This document shows, in pieces, positions 1-5,082 of a stretch of 5,082 nt of DNA. A model generated the notes under the pieces. That model was not told the origin of the DNA and ran no database searches. It worked only from the letters and a program-made list of their open reading frames with translations. A program made the translations under genes and the position numbers. The DNA is from Planctomycetota bacterium (GTDB taxonomy: Bacteria > Planctomycetota > Planctomycetia > Planctomycetales > Planctomycetaceae): positions 1 through 5,082 of the forward strand of contig JAJRTM010000229.1 of assembly GCA_024278285.1 (NCBI GenBank), read 5' to 3'. Every line of letters starts with the position of its first letter. Within the stretch, counting starts at the first letter, position 1.

Positions 1-2
1 GC

Positions 3-47
3 CATGCGGATGGTCATTCTGAAAAGAAGCCGGCGGCTTCAAAATAG
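3..47 (+). CDS. C-terminal tail of the upstream gene, probably actB (partial)
   Basis: The third reading frame runs open from the left edge to a TAG at 45-47 and gives the hydrophilic tail HADGHSEKKPAASK. A charged, low-complexity end such as this is usual for the C-terminus of ActB, the large ACIII subunit that combines a molybdopterin-oxidoreductase-like domain with an Fe-S domain. ActB normally sits directly upstream of actC. The identification rests on position only, because no diagnostic domain is inside the window. The gap to actC is 92 nt. Frame 2 stops at 20-22. Frame 1 stays open into actC but reads as unlikely protein. The real upstream gene could end in another frame or be a different protein, so confidence is moderate. 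Confidence 0.5.
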   Translation, partial: HADGHSEKKPAASK

Positions 48-139
48 TTATACCAATTTAGTCGCAGAATCATTTTCTGTATTCTTGTTGTTGTTTACGT
101 CCAAGAGTCTGATTTTTAGTCAATACGAAGTTTACAAAC

Positions 140-1540
140 ATGGCATCCATCACGACGACGCCTTTTGATGTTACTGTCGAAACCCCCGGCACCCGCGCAC
201 CGCTGGTGACCGGTAATCACGATTATCAGTCAGTAACCGATAAAGTTTGCCACCTGGCAGAAAAACCAACACACACAATACCCAAGGCGTATTGGGTGGC
301 GTTATCTTTCTGCCTGTTACTGTTGGTGAATCTAGGCATTTGTATCGGAATTCTGTTTACGCAAGGGGTTGGCGTTTGGGGTAATATGTCTCCTGTGTTC
401 TGGGGATGGCCGATTGTCAACTTTGTTTTCTGGGTCGGTATTGGTCATGCAGGGACATTGATTTCTGCGATTCTGTTTCTATTCCGACAGAACTGGCGGA
501 CCGGAATTAACCGGGCAGCCGAGGCGATGACCATTTTTGCGGTCGTTTGTGCGGGTCTGTTTCCCGGGATTCATATTGGTCGAATCTGGGTCTTCTTCTG
601 GCTGTTTCCGCTCCCTAATTCGATGCTGTTATGGCCTCAATTTAGAAGTCCATTGCTTTGGGATGTTTTTGCGGTCGGAACTTACGCGACCGTTTCTATT
701 CTGTTTTGGTACATGGGAATGATTCCCGATCTGGCAACATTCCGTGACCGTGCGGTAACGCCGATTCGTCAGTTTGCTTACGGTATTCTCTCGTTGGGTT
801 GGACCGGTTCGGCTCGATGCTGGCATCGTTACGAACGGGCTTACTTGCTGTTGGCAGCGTTGGCAGCCCCGTTGGTTTTGAGTGTGCATACGATTGTTAG
901 TTTCGACTTTGCGGTCGCACAACTTCCCGGCTGGCATACAAGCATCTTTCCGCCTTACTTTGTTGCGGGGGCGGTCTTCAGTGGTTTTGCGATGGTGGCA
1001 ACGCTGTTGATTCCTGCACGAATTTTGTGTGGCCTTCAAGATATTATCACGATCAGGCACTTGGAAAGCATGTGCAAAATTATGCTGGCAACCGGGTTGA
1101 TGGTCGGATATGCGTATGCGATGGAATTCTTCATCGCCTGGTACGGCGGTAACCCTTACGAGCAATTCGCGTTTGTGAACCGCGCGTTTGGTCCGTATTG
1201 GTGGGCGTACTGGACGATGGTCAGTTGCAACGTGATCAGTCCGCAGTTTTTCTGGATTAAATGGTGTCGCACGACTCCCTGGTTTATTGCGATCATCTGT
1301 ATCTTTATCAACATTGGGATGTGGTTTGAGCGGTTTGTGATTACGGTTTCTTCGTTGAGCAGAGACTTTCTCCCTTCCAGTTGGGGGTACTTCAAACCAA
1401 CACCGATTGACTGGTTGATGTTGATAGGAAGTTTCGGTCTGTTCTTCACTCTGTTCCTGTTGTTCTGTCGCTTCCTGCCGGTTGTCGCGATGGCGGAAGT
1501 GAAAGCCATCATGCCAGAGCCTGAAGCAGATATCGCGTAG
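140..1540 (+). CDS. actC: ACIII subunit ActC, NrfD/PsrC-like quinol-binding membrane protein
   Basis: The 466-residue protein belongs to the NrfD/PsrC family and is the ActC subunit of Alternative Complex III, which oxidises menaquinol or ubiquinol at the periplasmic side of the membrane and feeds electrons towards the Fe-S and heme subunits. About ten hydrophobic segments are visible, near residues 50-73, 88-114, 127-150, 170-193, 233-252, 272-295, 313-334, 353-375, 380-400 and 424-447. Family-typical stretches include [16 protein letters not shown] (102-117), LFPGIHIGR (140-148), [11 protein letters not shown] (248-258) and [20 protein letters not shown] (266-285). His145 and Asp175 lie in the positions expected for the quinone-pocket His and Asp of ActC; this match is from memory of the family, not an alignment. 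The N-terminal [17 protein letters not shown] is also ActC-like and supports the ATG at 140, although no Shine-Dalgarno precedes it. Length is normal and no defect is seen. A 96-nt AT-rich gap separates it from actDE. Confidence 0.95.
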   Translation: MASITTTPFDVTVETPGTRAPLVTGNHDYQSVTDKVCHLAEKPTHTIPKAYWVALSFCLLLLVNLGICIGILFTQGVGVWGNMSPVFWGWPIVNFVFWVGIGHAGTLISAILFLFRQNWRTGINRAAEAMTIFAVVCAGLFPGIHIGRIWVFFWLFPLPNSMLLWPQFRSPLLWDVFAVGTYATVSILFWYMGMIPDLATFRDRAVTPIRQFAYGILSLGWTGSARCWHRYERAYLLLAALAAPLVLSVHTIVSFDFAVAQLPGWHTSIFPPYFVAGAVFSGFAMVATLLIPARILCGLQDIITIRHLESMCKIMLATGLMVGYAYAMEFFIAWYGGNPYEQFAFVNRAFGPYWWAYWTMVSCNVISPQFFWIKWCRTTPWFIAIICIFINIGMWFERFVITVSSLSRDFLPSSWGYFKPTPIDWLMLIGSFGLFFTLFLLFCRFLPVVAMAEVKAIMPEPEADIA

Positions 1541-1627
1541 GCGAAAATAAACAAAATATTTTTAGATATTCTTTATTGTAAAACTCTCTGATTCATTTTT
1601 GATGATGGATCAATAATAGTTGTTAAC

Positions 1628-1632
1628 GAGGT
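1628..1632 (+). promoter_or_regulatory. Likely ribosome binding site of actDE
   Basis: GAGGT lies 4 nt before the ATG at 1637, a somewhat short spacing. It is one of only two plausible Shine-Dalgarno matches in the window. The other is AGGA at 4461-4464, 2 nt before the small membrane-protein gene. The starts of actC, actF and the sco gene show no such motif. The rest of the 96-nt gap (1541-1636) is about 26% GC and has no hairpin or recognisable promoter. Confidence 0.5.
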
Positions 1633-1636
1633 CAAG

Positions 1637-2989
1637 ATGTCCACGGCAGATGAACAATCCGATTCGCAAGCCGAAGATTGCACCGCAGAACAAGGGGCTC
1701 TCGCAGGTTATGTGGCGCAGTTCCCGAATCCGTCTGCACTGAAAAAAGCGGCTAGTCAAACTCGCGAGGCAGGATTTAAAGAATTCGATTGCTACGTTCC
1801 GTTTCCCGTGCATGGGATCGACGAAGCAATCGGAATTAAAATGACACGACTGCCTTATATCGTATTGGTATGTGCAGTGATTGGGGCAACAACAGCGATT
1901 GCATTGCAGTTTTTTACGAACGCTTTCGATTACAAATATATTATTAGTGGTAAGCCATTCTTCAGTATCCCGGCAAACATTCCCATAACTTTTGAGCTGT
2001 CAGTTTTGTTTTCTGCCTTTGGGGCACTTTTAGGGATGCTGGCTCTGAATAAACTGCCTCAGTTTTATAATCGCCTGTTTTTGCTTGATCCGTTTTTGAA
2101 AGCGACTTCAAGTGGCTTCTTTCTTGCAATCGAAGCAAAGGATCCCAAGTTTCATGAAACGGATACAAAAACCTTTTTGAATTCCCTGCAACCAAGCGAT
2201 GTCGTGACTTGCAGGGAGCCGAACGAAAATGTGAAGATTCCCAAAATACTCCTGCCGATTGCAGCCTGTATTTTAATTTTGGGACTGGTTCCGTTGGTGT
2301 TGATCGCCAAGATGCGGGTCACGCCACAAACAACGCCTCGCGTGGAACTTGTTCACGATATGGATTATCAACCGAAGCTGAAAACGCAGCGGTTTTCCAG
2401 AATGTTTGCAGATGGTCGCGGGATGCGTCCGCCAATCCCGGGGACATTGGCTCGCGGAGACTTGCAACACGATACCTCATTTTATGAAGGCTTGCTTCCC
2501 GATCAGGAAGATCAAGTTGACCGAAACCATTTACTTCCCAACGCAAAAAATGCGGATGGAACTTCCGTCAGTCTCGATAAGTTGCCCTGGGTGTCGGAAA
2601 TTCCGATTCCAGTCGATGAAAAGCTGATGGCTCGTGGGCAGGAACGTTTTAATATCTACTGTGCGGTTTGTCATGGACTAAGTGGTAAGGGAGATGGAAT
2701 TATCACCCAGCGGGCGATGAAACTTCAAGCGGCGAACCCAAATGTGGGAACCTGGTTACTGCCAATTCCATTGTATTCCGAACCTGTTCGCAAACAAAAA
2801 GTGGGGCAACTGTTTAATACCATTACCCACGGCGTGCGGAAGATGCCCAGTTATGGGGCTCAAGTACCGGTGAAAGATCGATGGGCAATCGTCCTTTATC
2901 TGAGAGCATTGCAGGAATCGGGCTCTGGAATGATTAACGATATTCCTGCTGATATCCGTGAAAAGTTGAATGCGGAACCGAAGGAATAG
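1637..2989 (+). CDS. actDE: Fused ACIII subunits ActD (DUF3341) and ActE (monoheme cytochrome c)
   Basis: This 450-residue protein joins two ACIII subunits that are usually encoded separately. Residues about 22-195 match ActD/DUF3341: [13 protein letters not shown] (54-66), two membrane spans (about 73-93 and 117-138), [16 protein letters not shown] (105-120) and [12 protein letters not shown] (161-172). A third span follows (about 203-224). After it comes an ActE-type region, with [19 protein letters not shown] at 256-274, then a class I cytochrome c domain with one heme motif, CAVCH (342-346, bases 2660-2674). Met403 in KMPSY is the likely distal heme ligand. Free-standing ActE is normally a lipoprotein; here the lipobox cysteine before HDMDYQP is missing and the third helix does the anchoring. 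Two ActD spans put that domain's end in the cytoplasm, so a third span correctly delivers the heme to the periplasm. The frame is continuous across the junction, so this is a real fusion, not a frameshift artefact. The N-terminal 20 residues are an acidic extension. Confidence 0.93.
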   Translation: MSTADEQSDSQAEDCTAEQGALAGYVAQFPNPSALKKAASQTREAGFKEFDCYVPFPVHGIDEAIGIKMTRLPYIVLVCAVIGATTAIALQFFTNAFDYKYIISGKPFFSIPANIPITFELSVLFSAFGALLGMLALNKLPQFYNRLFLLDPFLKATSSGFFLAIEAKDPKFHETDTKTFLNSLQPSDVVTCREPNENVKIPKILLPIAACILILGLVPLVLIAKMRVTPQTTPRVELVHDMDYQPKLKTQRFSRMFADGRGMRPPIPGTLARGDLQHDTSFYEGLLPDQEDQVDRNHLLPNAKNADGTSVSLDKLPWVSEIPIPVDEKLMARGQERFNIYCAVCHGLSGKGDGIITQRAMKLQAANPNVGTWLLPIPLYSEPVRKQKVGQLFNTITHGVRKMPSYGAQVPVKDRWAIVLYLRALQESGSGMINDIPADIREKLNAEPKE

Positions 2990-3009
2990 CGGGGGATAAT
3001 CCAGATGCC

Positions 3010-3078
3010 GCAGGGTCCGCTGTGCGGGCCAAAATTGAAAATCATAGCCGTATTGTTGGTCCGCACAGCGGTCCCTGC
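3010..3078 (+). repeat. REP-like inverted palindrome pair, element 1 (actDE-actF gap)
   Basis: The left arm (3010-3030) is GCAG followed by the stem GGTCCGC, loop TGT, and GCGGGCC (one G-T wobble). The right arm (3058-3078) is its inverted counterpart: GGTCCGC, loop ACA, GCGGTCC, then CTGC. The arms are reverse complements at 19 of 21 positions and are 27 nt apart, so either each arm can fold alone or the whole element can form one long hairpin. A tetranucleotide joined to a short palindrome, repeated in inverse orientation, is the layout of REP/BIME sequences, which are mobilised by IS200-like RAYT transposases. Here the canonical GTAG is GCAG. No T-run follows, so it does not look like an intrinsic terminator. 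It lies inside a 147-nt gap in what should be one transcription unit. Confidence 0.82.
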
Positions 3079-3136
3079 AGATATGCCAAAAATCATACTG
3101 TCGTTTACAGACACGAAATAATAAACAGTAATAATT

Positions 3137-4363
3137 ATGTCAGATCACAACTCACACACAATTGAACTGGAAGAACCGGGCACTTTGAATGATGTCGCCG
3201 GTTCTCTGACCAACGCCGCGATGATCGTCGGGGTTGCCGGATTGCTGCTGGCTGGATTGATCGCGATGGTCTCGGGAAACTGGACACAGTTCTTCTTCAG
3301 TTATCTGCACAATTTCACCTTCGTTCTCAGCTTCACTCTTGGTGCTTTGTTTTTTGTTCTGATTCAACATTTGACACGATCTGGTTGGAGTGTTGTTGTT
3401 CGCAGAATTGTTGAGTTGATGACGACCGGCTTTGTGCCGCTTGCTGTTTTGTTCCTGCCGATTCTTTTTCTGGTACTGGTCGGTAACAACTCGCTGTTTC
3501 ATTGGAATAACGCAGAAGTTGTCGAAGCGAGTCCGCTGATTAAGCATAAGGCGATCTATCTGAATGCAACCTGGTTTGCGATTCGTGCCTTTGTTTACTT
3601 TACATTCTGGATACTCTGTTCGCGATTTTATTTGAATGTTTCTACCCAGCAAGACCAATCAGGCGACCCCGCATTAAGTTTACGAATGGAGCGATGGAGT
3701 GCTCTTTCAATTATCGCGTTTGCTCTTACGTTAACCTTCGCAGCGATCGACTGGATTATGTCTCTTGACCCAGAATGGTTCAGTACCATTATTGGTGTTT
3801 ACTTCTTTTCCAATTCGGTTGTTTCATTTTTTGCGATGCTGGCCATTCTTATTTACTATCTCAATAGTCAGGGAGTGCTCAGCAAAACGATTAACGCCGA
3901 GTATCGCCACGATGTTGGCAAATTGCTTTTCGGATTTAATTGTTTCTGGGCTTACATCGCCTTTTCTCAATACCTGTTATATTGGTATGCAAACATTCCT
4001 GAAGAAACAGTCTGGTTTGCCAGACGCCAGGAAAATGGCTGGGAAGTTGTCTCGATGATTCTGATTATCGGTCACTTTGTGATTCCGTTTCTTGGTTTGA
4101 TGTCGCGAACAGTCAAGCGAAACCCGAAACAACTCGTTTTCTGGGCCGCTTATTTATTGGTAATGTGTTGGATCGATTTGTTCTGGTTAATTATGCCGGA
4201 AGCTTCGCCACAGGGGCCATCGATTGGTTTAATTGATATCGGATGCTTACTCGGTATTCTCGGTTTGTTTAGCTTTGGTGTGCTGAAGATGGCTGGAGAT
4301 CAGTATCTGATCGCGAAACGAGACCCCCGTCTCCCGGAGTCATTGGCCTTCCACAATATTTGA
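3137..4363 (+). CDS. actF: ACIII subunit ActF, integral membrane protein
   Basis: The 408-residue protein is the ActF subunit of Alternative Complex III, a large membrane subunit that packs beside ActC. In known complexes it has ten helices and is proposed to take part in proton movement rather than quinol binding. Ten hydrophobic segments are visible, near residues 25-45, 56-78, 95-115, 145-162, 187-207, 217-242, 262-284, 303-323, 334-353 and 365-385. Strong family signatures are [17 protein letters not shown] (208-224), [20 protein letters not shown] (258-277), [17 protein letters not shown] (278-294) and the C-terminal [12 protein letters not shown] (396-407). The ATG at 3137 gives a normal short polar N-terminus; no Shine-Dalgarno precedes it (AATAATT). 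No truncation is seen. It follows actDE after a 147-nt gap holding a REP-like pair and precedes a small membrane-protein gene after another such gap. Confidence 0.95.
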   Translation: MSDHNSHTIELEEPGTLNDVAGSLTNAAMIVGVAGLLLAGLIAMVSGNWTQFFFSYLHNFTFVLSFTLGALFFVLIQHLTRSGWSVVVRRIVELMTTGFVPLAVLFLPILFLVLVGNNSLFHWNNAEVVEASPLIKHKAIYLNATWFAIRAFVYFTFWILCSRFYLNVSTQQDQSGDPALSLRMERWSALSIIAFALTLTFAAIDWIMSLDPEWFSTIIGVYFFSNSVVSFFAMLAILIYYLNSQGVLSKTINAEYRHDVGKLLFGFNCFWAYIAFSQYLLYWYANIPEETVWFARRQENGWEVVSMILIIGHFVIPFLGLMSRTVKRNPKQLVFWAAYLLVMCWIDLFWLIMPEASPQGPSIGLIDIGCLLGILGLFSFGVLKMAGDQYLIAKRDPRLPESLAFHNI

Positions 4364-4378
4364 GAATTATTAGTAGTC

Positions 4379-4449
4379 GTAGGGTCTGCTGTGCAGGCCA
4401 CCATTAAGGCGTGTAGGTATTTAACATTGGTTCGCGGTGCGAACCCAGC
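4379..4449 (+). repeat. REP-like palindrome pair, element 2 with a diverged right arm (after actF)
   Basis: The left arm (4379-4399) is GTAG plus stem GGTCTGC, loop TGT, and GCAGGCC (one G-T wobble), the same design as element 1 but with a C-to-T change paired by an A on the other strand. The right arm (4429-4449) is GGTTCGC, loop GGT, GCGAACC, then CAGC. It matches the element 1 right arm at about two thirds of positions, yet its 7-bp stem is fully paired through compensating changes, and the loop is GGT instead of ACA. The right arm ends 17 nt before the ATG of the next gene, so it sits in that gene's leader. The left arm is clear; calling the right arm a relative is an inference. Confidence 0.68.
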
Positions 4450-4466
4450 GGTTTGGAAACAGGATT

Positions 4467-4760
4467 ATGGCTCGTTACGACGATATAAACGCGGGTGCAA
4501 TTTCAGTAATTGGGTTTGTTTCGATTATCATCACTTTTGTGATCATCGTCGCGTCTCAGGTTCTGTACTTTCAGTATCAGGAAATTGAGAACAAACGCAA
4601 ACATGTACTTTTCCCAATCAATGAATCGAGCGTGAAACTGGCCCAGCAAAAAACAACACTGGAGAATTACACCTGGCTTGATCGGGAAAAGGGCATCGTT
4701 ACGAAACCGATTCAGCAATCGATGCAGGATGTATTGAAGAATCTGAAATCAGAAAAGTGA
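4467..4760 (+). CDS. Small single-span membrane protein of the ACIII locus, unknown function
   Basis: The preferred start at 4467 gives 97 residues: a short polar N-terminus (MARYDDINAGAIS), one membrane span at about residues 14-35, then about 60 polar residues that should face the periplasm, with a conserved-looking YTWLDREKGIVTKPI (67-81) and QQSMQDVL. From memory, small proteins with a related W-[IV]-D-R-E-x-G-x-V-x-x-P-I pattern recur beside ACIII or caa3-oxidase genes in planctomycetes and neighbouring phyla, but I know of no assigned function. The ATG at 4467 is chosen because AGGA stands at 4461-4464 and the protein then begins with the family-like MARYDD. A GTG at 4437 would add ten residues but lies inside the repeat arm. 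No heme, Cys or metal motif is present. It may be an accessory subunit or assembly factor of ACIII or of the downstream oxidase; that is inference from its place between actF and sco. Confidence 0.85.
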   Translation: MARYDDINAGAISVIGFVSIIITFVIIVASQVLYFQYQEIENKRKHVLFPINESSVKLAQQKTTLENYTWLDREKGIVTKPIQQSMQDVLKNLKSEK

Positions 4761-4775
4761 CGGCGAGCAATACAA

Positions 4776-4877
4776 GTAGGTCAGGCTGTGCCTGACAACA
4801 ATCATCTAAAAAGAGATGACCAGTCTTGCAACAAAAAGAAATCAGGCAATTATTTCGTCAGGCACAGCCTGACCTAC
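4776..4877 (+). repeat. REP-like inverted palindrome pair, element 3, perfect arms (before sco)
   Basis: The left arm (4776-4796) is GTAG plus stem GTCAGGC, loop TGT, and GCCTGAC. The right arm (4857-4877) is its exact reverse complement over all 21 bases, ending in CTAC. Each arm is itself a perfect 7-bp hairpin with a 3-nt loop. The pairing continues outside with TACAA (4771-4775) and TTGTA (4879-4883) across a one-base bulge. The 60-nt spacer holds a third stem-loop, TCATCT (4802-4807) with AGATGA (4814-4819), so the RNA could fold as a long stem carrying an inner hairpin, or as three separate hairpins. The GTAG-plus-palindrome layout is that of REP/BIME elements. The stem sequence differs from elements 1 and 2, but the GCTGTGC core is the same. 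No T-run follows. Confidence 0.88.
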
Positions 4878-4906
4878 GTTGTATGTATAACCGATTGCAA
4901 CAAAAA
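4826..4906 (+). repeat. 12-bp direct repeat around the right arm of element 3
   Basis: TTGCAACAAAAA occurs at 4826-4837, inside the spacer of element 3, and again at 4895-4906, just before the sco start codon. The copies are 69 nt apart and bracket the right palindrome arm. They could be a remnant of an insertion or of local duplication, or chance similarity in an A-rich stretch. Confidence 0.5.
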
Positions 4907-4912
4907 AACGTT

Positions 4913-5082
4913 ATGAATAATTCATCATCACAACTGTTGAAGATGGTCCTGTTTTTCGGGATTCTCTTTTCTGGATTTGAGGGAGCTGTTTGCTCTGCTC
5001 AAAGTCAGCAGTTTTTGCCTGCTGCGTTGAAAGATGCAGGCGTTGATGAACATCTTGATCAAAAGCTCCCGTTAGATTTGAA
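4913..5082 (+). CDS. SCO1/SenC/PrrC-family copper chaperone, N-terminus only (partial)
   Basis: The first 56 codons of a gene that leaves the window at the right edge. Residues 8-24 are hydrophobic and look like a secretion signal (LLKMVLFFGILFSGFEG), with possible cleavage after CSA (27-29). The mature start, LPAALKDAGVDEHLDQKLPL at 35-54, closely resembles the segment before the thioredoxin-like fold in SCO proteins found beside ACIII and caa3-oxidase genes. SCO proteins bind copper through a CxxxC pair and a distal His and help assemble the CuA site of cytochrome c oxidase; those residues lie beyond the window and cannot be checked. Another in-frame ATG at 4883 would add ten residues (MYNRLQQKNV) and a more positive N-terminus. 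Neither start has a Shine-Dalgarno. The 4913 start is preferred because 4883 overlaps the outer pairing of repeat element 3. Calling it SCO rests on context plus this short match. Confidence 0.75.
   Translation, partial: MNNSSSQLLKMVLFFGILFSGFEGAVCSAQSQQFLPAALKDAGVDEHLDQKLPLDL

Noticed and set aside
26..40. Small hairpin GAAGCC-GGC-GGCTTC near the left edge
   Set aside because: It lies within the last codons of the upstream gene and is followed by AAAATAG rather than a T-run. A 6-bp stem this short can arise by chance from Lys-Pro-Ala-Ala codons.
1..168. Frame 1 open from the left edge to a TGA at 166-168 inside actC
   Set aside because: It would overlap actC and its translation across 48-139 has no coherent character. 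The frame 3 tail ending at 47 fits a C-terminus better.
629..1165. 178-codon open frame on the minus strand inside actC
   Set aside because: It is antisense to strongly conserved ActC sequence, has no family signature, and is rich in Arg, Gln and Asn as expected from the reverse of a hydrophobic coding strand.
3152..3658. 168-codon open frame on the minus strand inside actF
   Set aside because: It is the antisense shadow of ActF membrane segments, with low-complexity polar composition and no recognisable domain.
4437..4466. Upstream GTG start adding ten residues (MRTQRFGNRI) to the small membrane protein
   Set aside because: It lies inside the right arm of repeat element 2 and has no Shine-Dalgarno. 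The ATG at 4467 has AGGA just upstream and gives the expected short N-terminus.
4776..4877. Element 3 as an intrinsic terminator
   Set aside because: The inverted repeat is strong, but the right arm is followed by GTTGTATG, with no T-run, and a co-directional functionally linked gene begins at once. A Rho-dependent or processing role cannot be excluded.
3010..4877. CRISPR-like repeat array
   Set aside because: The repeats are palindromic pairs in separate intergenic regions with genes between them. They do not form direct repeats with regular spacers and no cas gene is present.

Overview
The window is an internal stretch of an Alternative Complex III (ACIII, quinol:cytochrome c oxidoreductase) locus. 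All genes lie on the + strand. In order they are: the last 14 codons of what is probably actB; actC (NrfD-like quinol-site membrane subunit); a fused actD-actE gene (DUF3341 membrane protein joined to a monoheme cytochrome c); actF (second large membrane subunit); a small single-span membrane protein; and the first 56 codons of a SCO-family copper chaperone that runs off the right edge. actA and most of actB should lie to the left. A SCO gene at the end suggests that cytochrome c oxidase genes follow to the right, outside the window.

The likely source is a planctomycete or a close relative. This is inferred from the ACIII gene order, the small conserved protein between actF and sco, the loose operon spacing (about 90-150 nt gaps although the genes clearly belong together), the scarcity of Shine-Dalgarno sites and the moderate GC content. 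No rRNA or other phylogenetic marker is present, so the assignment is tentative.

How the genes work together: ActC, and perhaps ActF, embed in the membrane. ActC carries the quinol-oxidising pocket. Electrons pass through the Fe-S clusters of ActB and the hemes of ActA (both off-window) and the ActE heme c to a terminal oxidase. The SCO protein would help build the CuA centre of that oxidase.

The non-coding DNA is the less ordinary part. Each of the last three intergenic gaps (after actDE, after actF, after the small gene) holds a pair of short palindromes. They are built like REP sequences: a GTAG (or GCAG) tetranucleotide, then a 7-bp stem closed by a 3-nt loop, followed downstream by an inverted copy. 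The stems differ between elements but stay base-paired, while the GCTGTGC core is shared. The gap after actC lacks such an element and is very AT-rich (about 26% GC). No tRNA, rRNA, CRISPR array or insertion sequence was seen.
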